From: Candidatus Latescibacterota bacterium
GTDB taxonomy: Bacteria > Latescibacterota > UBA2968 > UBA8231
Direction of reading: 5' to 3'
Length of the DNA: 57,323 nt
Assembly (NCBI GenBank): GCA_021295675.1
Contig: JAGWBY010000075.1
Span: forward strand, 1 to 57,323
The notes beneath the pieces were generated by a model. It did no database searches, was not told the DNA's origin, and saw nothing but the letters and a program-made list of their open reading frames with translations. Made by a program: the position numbers and the translations under genes. Below, in pieces: positions 43,187 to 52,447 of the stretch (position 1 is the stretch's first letter; each line of letters opens with the position of its first letter).

Positions 43187-44479
43187 ATGGCGATGAGCAA
43201 GTTGGCCTTCTTAGGCGGGTCCAAGGCCGTCACTGCCGACGAGGGCGATATTTTTCGCTGGCCGATCATCACCGCTGAAGATGAAGAAGCTGTGCTCGAC
43301 GTGCTGCGGCGCGGGGCGATGTCGGGCTGGGATCTAACTTTGGACTTTGAAGAGGACCTGAAGTCCTACTTTGGCTTGCAGCACGCTCTCTGCCACAACA
43401 CGGGCACGGCCGCGATTCACGCCGCATTGTGGGCCTGCGGCGTTGGCGTTGGCGACGAGGTTATCTCGCAGAGCATGACCTTTTGGGGCACGTCGCTGCA
43501 GGTGTTCTCGCTGGGGGGCACGGTGGTATTTTCCGAAATCGACCCCGACACGCTGACGATGGACCCCAACGACATTGAGCACCGGATCACTGAGCGGACG
43601 AAGGCTATTGTCCCCGTGCATTATTGCGCCTATCCAACCGATATGGATCCGATTATGGAGATTGCCGAGCGGCACGGGCTGAAGGTGATTGAAGATGTCT
43701 CGCACGCCCAAGGGGGCCGCTACAAAGGGCGGCTGCTGGGCACAATCGGCCACATCGGCGCGATGTCGATTATGTCGGGCAAGTCGCTGGCCTGTGGCGA
43801 GGGGGGCTTTATGGTTACTGACGATCAAGCCCTATACGAGCGCGCTGCGGCTTTTGGACATTATGAGCGCACTCGCTCCTTAGAAAATCCCGCGTTGAAG
43901 CCTTTTGCTAGGATGCCGCTGGGCGGATACAAATACCGGATGCATCAATTGTCTTCGGCGGTGGGCCGCACGCAGCTAAAGCACTACGACGAGCGGATGC
44001 AGGAAATTCAGCGGGCGATGAATTACTTCTGGGATCTGCTCGAAGGCGTCCCAGGGCTGAGAGCGCATCGGCCTCCGGCTGACAGCGGCTCGACGATGGG
44101 CGGCTGGTACGCGGCCAAGGGATTGTACGCGCCCGAGGAGCTAGGCGGCCTGTCGGTCGAGCGATTCTGCGCGGCGGTCACGGCCGAGACCGGGTCGTAC
44201 AAGATAATGCCGGGAGCCAATGAACTGATGCACCTGCACCCAGTGCTCAACGAAGCCGACATTTATGGACACGGCCAACCCACGCGCATTGCCCACTCCA
44301 GCCGCGACCTGCGGCAGGGGCCGGGCAGTCTGCCAGTGACCGAGCGCATGACTGGCCGCATCTACTCAATTCCGTGGTTTAAGCACTACGACGCCACAAT
44401 CATCGGGCAATACGCCACGGCCTTTCGCAAGGTGGCCGAGTGCGCCGACGAACTGCTAGAGGATGGACGAGATGGGTGA
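43187..44479 (+). CDS. DegT/DnrJ/EryC1/StrS-family PLP aminotransferase
   Basis: Sugar aminotransferase-like PLP enzyme of the AHBA-synthase superfamily, 430 residues. Family marks are HALCHNTGTAAIHAALWACG, GDEVISQSMTFWGTSLQV, FSEIDPDTLTMDPNDIE, AIVPVHYCAYPTDMDPI, KVIEDVSHAQGGRYKGR, and the internal PLP Lys in MSGKSLACGEGGFMVTD. Later LGGYKYRMHQLSSAVGRTQL matches the dimer contact. It could aminate a keto-sugar for cell-surface glycans or cyclitol metabolism; the context gives no nucleotide-sugar genes. ATG 43187 is chosen because AAGGAG lies about 16 nt upstream and the longer frame would overlap the previous gene. It overlaps the next gene by 17 bp. Confidence 0.85.
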   Translation: MAMSKLAFLGGSKAVTADEGDIFRWPIITAEDEEAVLDVLRRGAMSGWDLTLDFEEDLKSYFGLQHALCHNTGTAAIHAALWACGVGVGDEVISQSMTFWGTSLQVFSLGGTVVFSEIDPDTLTMDPNDIEHRITERTKAIVPVHYCAYPTDMDPIMEIAERHGLKVIEDVSHAQGGRYKGRLLGTIGHIGAMSIMSGKSLACGEGGFMVTDDQALYERAAAFGHYERTRSLENPALKPFARMPLGGYKYRMHQLSSAVGRTQLKHYDERMQEIQRAMNYFWDLLEGVPGLRAHRPPADSGSTMGGWYAAKGLYAPEELGGLSVERFCAAVTAETGSYKIMPGANELMHLHPVLNEADIYGHGQPTRIAHSSRDLRQGPGSLPVTERMTGRIYSIPWFKHYDATIIGQYATAFRKVAECADELLEDGRDG

Positions 44480-45260
44480 TCCGTTGAGGGCGCGACTGTT
44501 TGGGTACGGAGTGCCTTATCGGGTGGAAGTGGATGCAGCAGGGGCGGTCGTGCCGCGACCTACGGATGCGGCAGGCGAGGTTGAGCGCCTTTGCCGCGCC
44601 TTGCGCCAGTTGAGCGGCGAAGGCCATGACGCGACTGAGGGCGACTGGGTGTATTCGTTGCCTTTTGGGCGTTGCGGGATACAAGGGCGGCCCCGCGAGC
44701 ATATTATCGCCCATTTCTGCGCTGAGGCATATATAGACGCGCTCTCCATGGACGGGGTAAAAACGCAGCCGCTCGCCGTTGGGGAGATCGCCGATATTGA
44801 GCCGGGGAGCATCGTCCGATTCCGCGCCCGCCCCTTGGATCACCATTGCGTACTGGTAGCTTTTCAGACCGAGGATCGCACGCCGCTGTTGGGGCACGCC
44901 GCGCCCTTCACCCTCGACGGCGAGGTGCCCGACGATTGGCGCGAGCGACTGGTGAAGTGCCACGCCGCTTTTGACACGGCGGCTGCAAGAGCGTCCGACG
45001 GCGAGCATCGGCCACTGCTAGAACGATTCTTCGGGGCGATGGCGGAAAAACTGGCCGGCGATCCTGAAATCACCGCTACACAAGAGCAGGCGCGGCGCGA
45101 GGGTTCGTACGCAGTCGCAGAGGAGCAAGCCCTTTTTGACCGCCAGCGCACCTTACTTGACGAAGCGGTCCTCGCGCGCATCCGCGAACAAGACGAGGCC
45201 GTGTTCCGCTTTCCGGGGATGTTTGGCGGGGTCGCGCCGCTTTTTAACCTAGTGAATTGA
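44463..45260 (+). CDS. Unknown protein coupled to the DegT aminotransferase
   Basis: A 265-residue soluble protein I cannot assign. The first third has RARLFGYGVPYRVEVDAAG, the middle is rich in Asp, Arg and His (IIAHFCAEAYIDALSMDG, ARPLDHHCVLVAFQTEDR), and the last 90 residues look helical and charged (ERFFGAMAEKLAGDPEITAT, RQRTLLDEAVLARIREQDEA). No signal peptide or membrane segment is seen. The frame opens at ATG 44463, 17 bp inside the aminotransferase gene; ATG 44472 is an alternative. The overlap suggests joint expression and a related role in modifying the same metabolite. The 100 bp after it contain no gene. Confidence 0.6.
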   Translation: MDEMGDPLRARLFGYGVPYRVEVDAAGAVVPRPTDAAGEVERLCRALRQLSGEGHDATEGDWVYSLPFGRCGIQGRPREHIIAHFCAEAYIDALSMDGVKTQPLAVGEIADIEPGSIVRFRARPLDHHCVLVAFQTEDRTPLLGHAAPFTLDGEVPDDWRERLVKCHAAFDTAAARASDGEHRPLLERFFGAMAEKLAGDPEITATQEQARREGSYAVAEEQALFDRQRTLLDEAVLARIREQDEAVFRFPGMFGGVAPLFNLVN

Positions 45261-45362
45261 GACGCCGAGGCGGAGCCGCCCGTAGATTCAGATAAATAAA
45301 CTGCACAGTCGCGCCGCAGGAGGTCCTCTACGGATAAAATCACATTTCAGGAGAGCGACTAC

Positions 45363-46606
45363 ATGCACCATCTAAGAAACTATAAGGGATTCGCCGACGC
45401 CCAGATTAACCTGCTCAGGCCGTTCAGTCTGCTAATAGGACCCAACGGATCGGGAAAGAGTAATGTTATTGAGGCCATCGAACTGCTGTCCTTTGTCGCT
45501 CGTGGTCAGCCGCTATACGAGATCGGCGACATTGGGAGGGGAAACGGGGCGGATTGCAGGCTTGTGGACGGGAGGGAAAAGATCGGTTCCAGCTCGGTTT
45601 TTCAGCAAATGTCAGGTTTGAAGGCCAGAGACGGCCGTTTTGGTATGACGTTGGAATCTGTACACGACCGTATCCGCAGATTATAGACGAAAGGCTGAAG
45701 GTTGGAGACCGGACGCTTTATAAGACCCTACCCAAACAGCCGGATTCTACATCCCGTGACCTCACGGTCGAGTACGACAATTTCGCACGAGGCGGCAGAA
45801 AACCTCACGTACAGGTGTCTTCGGACCGATCAATGCTATCGCAATATCGAGAATTCGCCGCCTCAAAAAACATATCGTACAAAAATTGTCTTCAGCTTGT
45901 GCGGAGGACTATGTTTCACCTACAAGCGTCTTTTGTCTTTGATCCCGATCCTAAACTGATGCGTAACTATGAGCGTGCTGGGGACACTATTCTGAAGAGG
46001 AATGGATCCAATTTGTCGGCCGTTTTGTATGGACTCAGTACGGGAGATGAAGATCAGCGAGCGACCTTACAACGACTTCTTGAGAAGATTCGTCAGTTGC
46101 CTGACGAGCCATACCAGAAGCTCGGTTTTACGCTGACGGAGTTGAAAGACGTGATTTTCGGCTTTCAAGAAAGTTCAGGATACAAGGTCGATGCGCGTGT
46201 TCTGTCGGATGGAACGCTGCGAACACTGGCGATTCTCACCGCGTTTGAGACGGTATCCGAAGGCTCTCGTATCGTTGTTGAGGAGTTTGATAATGGACTG
46301 CACCCTAGTCGAGTTGGGGTTCTCACTGAGGCGATTGCCGAAGTTGCTAAGAATCGCCATTTGCAGGTTTTGGTAACCACACACAATCCAGCCACTATGA
46401 ACTTCCTCACGCGGGAGCAGCTAGAAGGCAAGAATGAGAGCGTCAGCCTAGTTCGGCTCGACGAGCTGCCTCGATACGACGAGTTCCTAGAGCGCGGTCG
46501 CCTTGGCGATCTGGTGACGCGACGGGTTGTTGATCAGTATCTGGCTCCAGAATTTGAGGAACAGAAAAAGAAGAAGGCGCTGGCTTGGCTAGAGGACTTG
46601 TCGTGA
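45363..46606 (+). CDS. AAA_21-type (SMC/OLD-like) ATPase, frame broken near 45548, partner of a PIN-like protein
   Basis: ABC-class ATPase like those in two-gene defence and toxin systems. Start ATG 45363 has AGGAG 9 nt upstream. The first frame gives NYKGFADAQINLLRPFSLL and Walker A LIGPNGSGKSNVIEAIELL. At about 45540-45556 it breaks: PLYEIGDIGRG leads in the next frame to LQACGREGKDRFQLGFSANV, with a short segment missing. The second half has the signature LSDGTLRTLAILTAFETV, Walker B SRIVVEEFDNGLHPSRVG and the His switch LVTTHNPATMNFL. The C-terminus ends in a Glu/Lys-rich helix. Its stop overlaps the start of the PIN-like gene. Base composition is more A+T-rich than the flanking genes, which suggests horizontal transfer. 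Confidence 0.8.
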
Positions 46607-47103
46607 CGGTCACCCCTGTTTACGTGGTAGATACAAGCTATCTCTGCGAGCTTTTTGCTGTGCCCCACTATTCCACAAAGAAAGATATTGTTGAGGTAAG
46701 AAGGCGATTTGCAGAGGCGGTAAAGGCTGGGGCAAGATTGTACGTTAGCCTACCTGCAATCTTTGAACTGGCAGGCCACATCGCCGATGTACCAGATGGT
46801 GGATTACGCAGGAAACTATCGGAGAAGCTCAGGGATACCGTAGTCTCCAGTATCCGAAAAAATCTTCCTTGGAATCTGTTGCCAGCGCTTGACATGAGCA
46901 CAGTAGAGAGACTTATAAACGGCTTCGTCGAACACTCTCGTGAAGAGGAGATGAGCCTCGTTGATACCACGCTCATTGACGAGGCAGGTCGTCTTCGTCA
47001 GACCACCTATAGGGGCCAAGCATGGCGGGTACATATCTGGACAAAGGATCAAAGGCTCAAGGCGCGAGAGCCCGACGGTGAACCTAATGCTTTTACCGGC
47101 TAA
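46603..47103 (+). CDS. PIN-like domain protein, putative nuclease partner of the AAA ATPase
   Basis: A 166-residue protein with the outline of a PIN ribonuclease: a first strand with acidic residue (VYVVDTSYLCELFAVPH), a Glu after the second region (LYVSLPAIFELAGHIADV), then SLVDTTLIDEAGRLRQ carrying the third acidic position, and the final strand with WTKDQRLKAREPD. PIN nucleases use such acidic residues to bind Mg2+ or Mn2+ and cut RNA. It starts at GTG 46603 in a GTGA overlap with the ATPase stop, so the two are translationally coupled. I read the pair as an ATPase sensor plus RNase effector; this is inference. PIN assignment is by pattern, and VapC-type antitoxin genes are absent. Confidence 0.65.
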   Translation: MTVTPVYVVDTSYLCELFAVPHYSTKKDIVEVRRRFAEAVKAGARLYVSLPAIFELAGHIADVPDGGLRRKLSEKLRDTVVSSIRKNLPWNLLPALDMSTVERLINGFVEHSREEEMSLVDTTLIDEAGRLRQTTYRGQAWRVHIWTKDQRLKAREPDGEPNAFTG

Positions 47104-47157
47104 TGATTCCCCACTTGAGAAGGCCCTACTACAACCTAGTAAACTGAGAGAAACGCA

Positions 47158-48103
47158 ATGGCAAAAAGGAAAATTCGCCTCGGCCTAATCGGCTGTGGCG
47201 GCAACATGCGCGGTGCGCACATTCCCCGGCTAAAAGCCGATGGTAGCGTAGAGTTGGTGGCGGTTGCCGACCCTGAGGAGGCATCGGCGCAGAGATTGCT
47301 GGAAGCGTGGGGAGCTGACGCCGCCTATTACGCCGACTACCGGCAGATGATTGGCGCAGATGCGCTCGACGGGGTGCTGATCTCTTCGCCGCATTCGACC
47401 CACTATGCGCAGGCGCGCTATGCGCTAGAGCGGGATCTGCACGTTTTAGTCGAGAAACCCCTGACGACGAAGGCGCGCCATGCCCAAGCGCTAGTCAATC
47501 TGGCTGCTGAGCGCGAGCGCCTGTTGGTAGTAAGCTATCAGCGCAATTTTTACCCGGCGTATGCCTATGCGCGGGAACTGGTGCAGAAGGGTACCCTCGG
47601 CGAGATCAAGGGGGTCGTCGCCTACGTGACGCAAAATTGGGGTGGCAGAGGATGGCGGACGGTGCCCGAGCTAGCCGGGGGCGGGATGTTCATGGACACC
47701 GGCAGTCACTTGGTGGCCGCGGTGCTGTGGATTACTGGCTTGACGCCGGTAAAGGTCTCGGCCTTCATGGACAAGCGGGGCAAGCGGGTGGATATGGATG
47801 CGCGGCGGCGCGCTGGGGTCGCTGAGCTTTATCGGTAGCGCAAGCCGGCACGACGAGCGGCTGTCCATCCACGGCGACAAGGGGACTTTGGTTTTTCATC
47901 TGCACCAGTGGCAGGTGCGGGAGGTGTTGCTGAATGGGGAGCCGTTGGAGGTGCCCAAGCGGGTGAAGGAAGATACGCCGGACGCGGCCTTTTTGCGCTG
48001 GATTCGCAATGGCGGCAAGGGCTATGAGCAGGCGGAGTTTGCCGTGGCAGTAGCCAAATTTACCGAGGCGGCGTATCGGTCGCTGGAGCAGAAGCGGCGA
48101 TGA
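47158..48103 (+). CDS. Gfo/Idh/MocA-family oxidoreductase, frame broken near 47804
   Basis: NAD(P)-dependent sugar or inositol dehydrogenase-like protein. The Rossmann fold starts IRLGLIGCGGNMRGAHIPRL, followed by VELVAVADPEEASAQRL, SSPHSTHYAQARYAL and the catalytic EKP motif in LHVLVEKPLTTKARHA. The C-terminal alpha/beta domain begins GEIKGVVAYVTQNWGGRGW and GGGMFMDTGSHLVAAVLW. At 47798-47810 the frame changes (GKRVDMDAR to GGALGSLSFIGSASRHDER), with several residues missing from the beta-sheet. The end overlaps the next gene (ATGA). It opens the accessory catabolism-like cluster. Confidence 0.85.
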
Positions 48104-49776
48104 TTGCGTACGCGCCGCTCGTCGGCGAGCTAGACCAGCAGGTCGAGGGCGTACTGACGCGCCAAGTGCTGGACGCGGAAAGCCCCTATCGCGGCGGCTT
48201 TATGGACGGCGACCGGCTGGTGGGGTCGCAAAGCATCAGCGCGGTCGCGTCGCTTGGCTATGCCTATCTATTGTCCGAGTCGCGCCGCTACCGGAGCGAA
48301 GAGCTTTTGCAGCGGATTCTTCTCGCCGCTGAGTTTGCCCGCCGGCATCGAAATCCGTCGGGTTGTTTCGACTTACTGACCACCAACTTCGACTCGGCAC
48401 CGGATGCAGGATTTGTGGTGCAGGCCATCGCGCCAGTCGTGTTTGCGGCGCGGCAACAGGCTGCGGACGACGAGGGGGCTGCCGAGATTGCGGATGCCTT
48501 GGGCGAGTTGATACAGACCGCGGCCCCGGGCATGGCCGCTGGCGGCTTCCACACGCCCAATCACCGCTGGGTGCTGGTCGCCGCATTGGCCCAAGCCCAA
48601 GCTCTCTATCCAGAACTTGAAGTGAGCGCGACTGTGGATGCGTACCTCGGCGAGGGCATTGACATCAATGCCGACGGCGAGTACAGCGAGCGCAGCACAG
48701 GCGTGTACAATGCGGTGGTCAACCGCGCCTTAATCCGTGCGGCACAAGTGCTTGCACGGCCCGACCTATTGGAACCCGTGCGGCGCAACTTGGGTTTGTC
48801 TTACCATCTCCTCCACGCCGACGCCACTGCGGTGACGAGTATTTCCAAGCGGCAGGATCGCGACACGCGGGCTGTGCCGACCGGTTTGGCCGACGGCTAC
48901 CACGCCTTGGCCCATTTAGACGACAATGGCTTTTACGCAGCCGTGGCCGACCTGTTGGTCGCGCGCGGCGGCAGCGGTTTGGTCTGTCTGCCGAACTACG
49001 TCCTGCATTCCGAGTGGCGGGCGGCGCGTATAGAGCGGACGCCTTTGCCCGAGCGCTATAGCCGCGTCTATCCCGCCTCCGGTCTGTGGCGAGTGCGCCA
49101 AGGCGCGGTGAGTGCTACGGTTGCGGCCGGCTTGACTGCGCCCTTTAGCGTGGTCTGCGGACAGGCTGAATTGGCGGCGGTGAAGATATCATCGACCTAC
49201 TTTGCTACCGGACAATTTATCGGTGAGGAGTTTGCTGAAGCGGATAAGGGGGTGCGGATGCAGCACAAAGGCCGCAACCGCATCTACCCAGAAAAGGATT
49301 ACGTCGGGGGGATTTACTGGCTGCCGATTGCCGAGCAGGTCAATGCTCAAAACTGGCAAGAGGTGCGAGGTCGGCGGGGGACGTATGAGTTGCCGCCGCT
49401 GGAAGTCGAGTTGCACGCCGAGGAGGTGGCTGGTGGTTTTGATCTCCACATCCGCACCTCGGGGGGTACCGATGGAGTTCCCTTTCAGATTGAGGGGGTC
49501 TTCGAGCCGGGCGGCACCTTGGAGATGGACAGTGCGCTCGTCGAGGGCCGCGCTGGGCACACGGTCTTTCTCAAAGCAGGCCACGCGCTCTACCGAGTGG
49601 GCGACGACGCGATCCGCATTGGCCCGGGGGCTATGGAGCACACCATGTGGCGGATGCGCAATAGCGAGATCGACGAGGGGCGTTTGCGGGTGCTCATCGC
49701 CCTGCGGACGCCGGTGGCGCGGACCTTGGAAATCCGCTGTGGGCAGTGGTCTGACGCGCAGGGTGGATTTTTATAG
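48100..49776 (+). CDS. Predicted alpha-barrel polysaccharide lyase/heparinase-like protein
   Basis: A 558-residue protein with an N-terminal helical half and a C-terminal beta-rich half, the layout of heparinase II/III- and alginate-lyase-like proteins. The N-terminal part repeats helix pairs (LLQRILLAAEFARRHRNPSG, FVVQAIAPVVFAARQQA, FHTPNHRWVLVAALAQAQAL) and contains DINADGEYSERSTGVYNAVV, resembling an active-site groove. The beta half has VYPASGLWRVRQGAVSATVA and LPPLEVELHAEEVAGGFDL. No signal peptide is seen, so it would act inside the cell. It overlaps the Gfo/Idh gene by ATGA and is convergent with ThuA, sharing 6 bp. The family call is tentative; it could be a different six-hairpin enzyme. 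Confidence 0.55.
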   Translation: MIAYAPLVGELDQQVEGVLTRQVLDAESPYRGGFMDGDRLVGSQSISAVASLGYAYLLSESRRYRSEELLQRILLAAEFARRHRNPSGCFDLLTTNFDSAPDAGFVVQAIAPVVFAARQQAADDEGAAEIADALGELIQTAAPGMAAGGFHTPNHRWVLVAALAQAQALYPELEVSATVDAYLGEGIDINADGEYSERSTGVYNAVVNRALIRAAQVLARPDLLEPVRRNLGLSYHLLHADATAVTSISKRQDRDTRAVPTGLADGYHALAHLDDNGFYAAVADLLVARGGSGLVCLPNYVLHSEWRAARIERTPLPERYSRVYPASGLWRVRQGAVSATVAAGLTAPFSVVCGQAELAAVKISSTYFATGQFIGEEFAEADKGVRMQHKGRNRIYPEKDYVGGIYWLPIAEQVNAQNWQEVRGRRGTYELPPLEVELHAEEVAGGFDLHIRTSGGTDGVPFQIEGVFEPGGTLEMDSALVEGRAGHTVFLKAGHALYRVGDDAIRIGPGAMEHTMWRMRNSEIDEGRLRVLIALRTPVARTLEIRCGQWSDAQGGFL

Positions 49777-50395
49777 GCTTCCCCCGGCCCACTGCACTCC
49801 TTGTACCATCATTTGCTGCATGCCTAGACGCGCAAATGTTCCCGGGCCATGTCCCAACGCCGTGTAAAATACTCGACCTGCGCCGTAGGGCTTGACCCAC
49901 GCTAAGGGATGCTGCTTGCCGCTCCACTCGGCGGTGGCCAAGATGCGGATGGCCGGGTCCCACGCCGACATGTAAATCTCGTCTGTGCGTAACGGGGTGA
50001 TCGCCGTCGGCAATGGAGACGGTGAAGGTCAATCCTGGCGGGTGCCAGTTGGCGTGACCGCCAAGCAGGTCCACGGCTTTGCCGCCAATACACCACGCAG
50101 TGCCGTGGATACCGACTAGCCCTTTGCCACCGGCGACAAAATCGAACAGTCCCTCTTCCTGCGCGGGCGTCAGTACGGGCACTTGCTGCACGGTGCCGTC
50201 TTCCTGTCGCTCGCCTCGCGTGAAGCCAGTGCCGTGGATTAGCACATCGAAATCTCGCAGACCATCTGACGCCAACACGTCCTTGTCGTCGTCAAGCGCG
50301 ACGGACAGATCGTCGTGTGCGCTCAAAAACTCGTGGATGACCGGGGCACTGGCCGCAAACCCATGGTTTGAGCCGGATAAAATTAGGACGTTCAT
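49771..50395 (-). CDS. ThuA-like domain protein, frame broken near 49987
   Basis: ThuA (trehalose-utilisation) proteins have a class I glutamine amidotransferase-like fold and recur beside sugar dehydrogenases in these bacteria; their chemistry is not established. The start is ATG 50395: NVLILSGSNHGFAASAPVI, then DLSVALDDDKDVL, FDVLIHGTGFTRGE and KGLVGIHGTAWCIGG. At 49983-49991 the frame changes from TVSIADGDHPVT to DEIYMSAWDPAIRILATA, with about eight residues absent that in relatives lead into the next strand. The rest is typical (PLAWVKPYGAGRVFYTALGH, ending VQGVQWAGGSL). It lies head-to-tail after the enolase-superfamily gene on the minus strand. Confidence 0.85.
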
Positions 50396-50468
50396 GTGGC
50401 CTCCTGTGTTAGGGTAGTGGTTGTCGGCATGTTTCTACTTGGCTGAAGAGGTCAGTCGGCGGCTCCTC

Positions 50469-51573
50469 TCATACGGCATAGGACACCGAGCCATCAACGC
50501 GCAGTGGGGTGGAGGCATTGTTGATGGGTTTGTAGGGCGTTTGCTCGATTAATCCATCGTCTAGCTCCACGCCGAGGCCCGGGGCTTGGGGAATCGGGAT
50601 GTAGCCGCCTTCGCGCTTATACGCGCACTGATAGACCGCGTTGTGCGGGGCTTCGTCGCCTTTGGTGTACTCTTGGGTAATAAAGTTGGGAATTGAGGCG
50701 TCGAGGTGCAGGGCGGCGGCGGTAGTCAGCGGTCCTAGGAAGTTGTGGGTCACTACCGCGCAGTGGTAGGCTTCGCCGATGGCGGCGATTTTTTTGCAGT
50801 GCGAGATGCCGCCGGCCAAGGCCACATCCGGCCGCAAATACTGGGGGCCGCCCTGTTCCAACAACTCGCGGAACTCCCATATAGACACGAAGCGCTCGCC
50901 GTTGCCAAAGGGCACGGTGGATTTTTGCGCGATGTGGGCTTGGGCTGAGATGCTGTCGATCTGGATCGAAGGGCTTGAGGGCCTCGGCGAGGGCTAAGGA
51001 GACCATAGGAGTCAGCTTGCGGTGCAGCTCGATGATTAGGTCCAAGTCCGGGCCACCGGCTTCGCGCGCAGCCGCGGTCAGTTCGACAGCGGTTTGGATC
51101 ATCCGCGCTTGGCCCTTGTCGTGGCAGTCTGTGGTGATGGGGTCGAACTTGATGGCGGTAAATCCCTCGGCGACAGCGGCTTGTGCGGCCTTGAAGTTGT
51201 CCTCTGGAGTGCGGCCTCCAGACAGCAGATGCAGGCGAATTTTGTCGCGGACATTGCCGCCCAACAGCTCCCACACCGGCACCTCAAAGTGCTTGCCCTT
51301 GATGTCCCAGAGGGCGATATCCACGGCCGAGACGGCTCCCATGATGGCCGTGCCCCGGAAGGGAGCCATGCGGTAGAGGTGCTGCCAGTGGTGTTCGATG
51401 CGGAGGGGATTTTGGCCGATGAGGTAGTCTTTGAAGACATCGACGATGCTCTGCACGGCGGTGGGGTAGCCCCAGCAAGCGGTTTGGCCGATGCCGGTCA
51501 GGCCGGTATCGGTGGTGATGCGGACGACGTAGCCGTTGCCGATGAGCAGGGATTCGATCTGTTCGATTTTCAT
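50469..51573 (-). CDS. Mandelate racemase/muconate lactonizing enzyme family dehydratase, frame broken near 50967
   Basis: Enolase-superfamily enzyme, most like acid-sugar dehydratases of the galactonate/mannonate group. The N-terminal capping domain starts MKIEQIESLLIGNGYVVRI and includes GTAIMGAVSAVDIALWDIKG. Barrel residues include Lys in GFTAIKFDPITTD, the metal region LDLIIELHRKLTP, GNGERFVSIWEF, RPDVALAGGISHCKKIA, and the catalytic-His segment VVTHNFLGPLTTAAALHLDA. At 50964-50970 the frame changes: ALAEALKPFDP leads to IQIDSISAQAHIAQK, lacking about six residues (a YFIEDP-like strand that normally supplies a metal ligand). ATG 51573 is chosen over 51606 because the fold begins there. 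It lies divergent from the SDR gene. Confidence 0.85.
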
Positions 51574-51679
51574 TTTGTGCGCTCCATATATATCGTAAAG
51601 GGGCAAGGTTGGTTACTAGTAGAAACAAGTAGCTTATTTATTGAAAACTGCGCGACTGCGCAAGCAAGAGGAGGGTACT

Positions 51680-52421
51680 ATGGCACATTTGCGATTTGCA
51701 GCACCTGTGGAGCAGCGGGTGGCCCTGATTACGGGGGGCGCGCGCGGTATCGGCGGTGCAACCGCGCTGCGCTTGGCCGAGGCCGGGCGGCATATTGTCA
51801 TTGTCGATGTGCTGGCGGAACCGGCGCAGGAGCGGGTGCAGGAGATTGAGGCCATGGGGCAGCAGGCGCTTTTTGTCGAGACGGATGTGACTGACGAGGG
51901 GCAGATACACGAGGCGGTGGCGCAGACGATGACAGCTTTTGGACGGCTGGATATCCTCGTGTGCAGCGCCGGTATCTTGGGGTGGGAAAAGCCGTTTTTC
52001 GAGCAGACGGCCGCGCAGTTTGCCAAGGTTATGCAGATCAATGTCCACGGGGTGTACTACGCGCATCAGGCGGCGGTCCCGCACATGCTGGCGCTGCGTG
52101 ACGATTTCTTCGGGTGGGCGCCACGGCAGTCCCTATCAGGTGCCGTACTCGGTGTCCAAGGGGGCGGTGTGGTCGTTTATTCAGGCGCTGGGCGATGCTT
52201 GGCCGCGGCAGGGGGTGTTCGTCAACGGCGTCGAGCCGGGCCGGGCGCTGACCGATATGGTCGTGCCGCGCTTTGACGAGAAGCACCTGCGCGATCCGGG
52301 CAACCCGATCGGGCGCTACTCAGACGCGGAGGAGGTGGCCGAGGTTATTGAGTTTTTGTGCTCGGAGCGGAATACGTACACTACGGGGTCGGTATGGAGT
52401 GTTAAGGGTGGGAAAGGGTGA
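51680..52421 (+). CDS. Short-chain dehydrogenase/reductase, frame broken near 52099
   Basis: NAD(P)-dependent SDR. The coenzyme loop is VALITGGARGIGGATALRL, followed by IVIVDVLAEPAQ and the structural segment DILVCSAGILGWEKP (normally NNAG; here CSAG). At 52096-52102 the frame changes from VPHMLALR to VTISSGGRHGSPYQVPYSVS, lacking a few residues of a GKI-type strand. The catalytic Ser lies in VTISS and the YxxxK motif in YSVSKGAVW; the chain ends NTYTTGSVWSVKGGKG. AAGAGGAGG precedes ATG 51680. Together with the dehydratase next door it may process a sugar acid or polyol. Confidence 0.85.
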
Positions 52422-52447
52422 GGTAATAGGAAGGGAGAGAATAAGTT

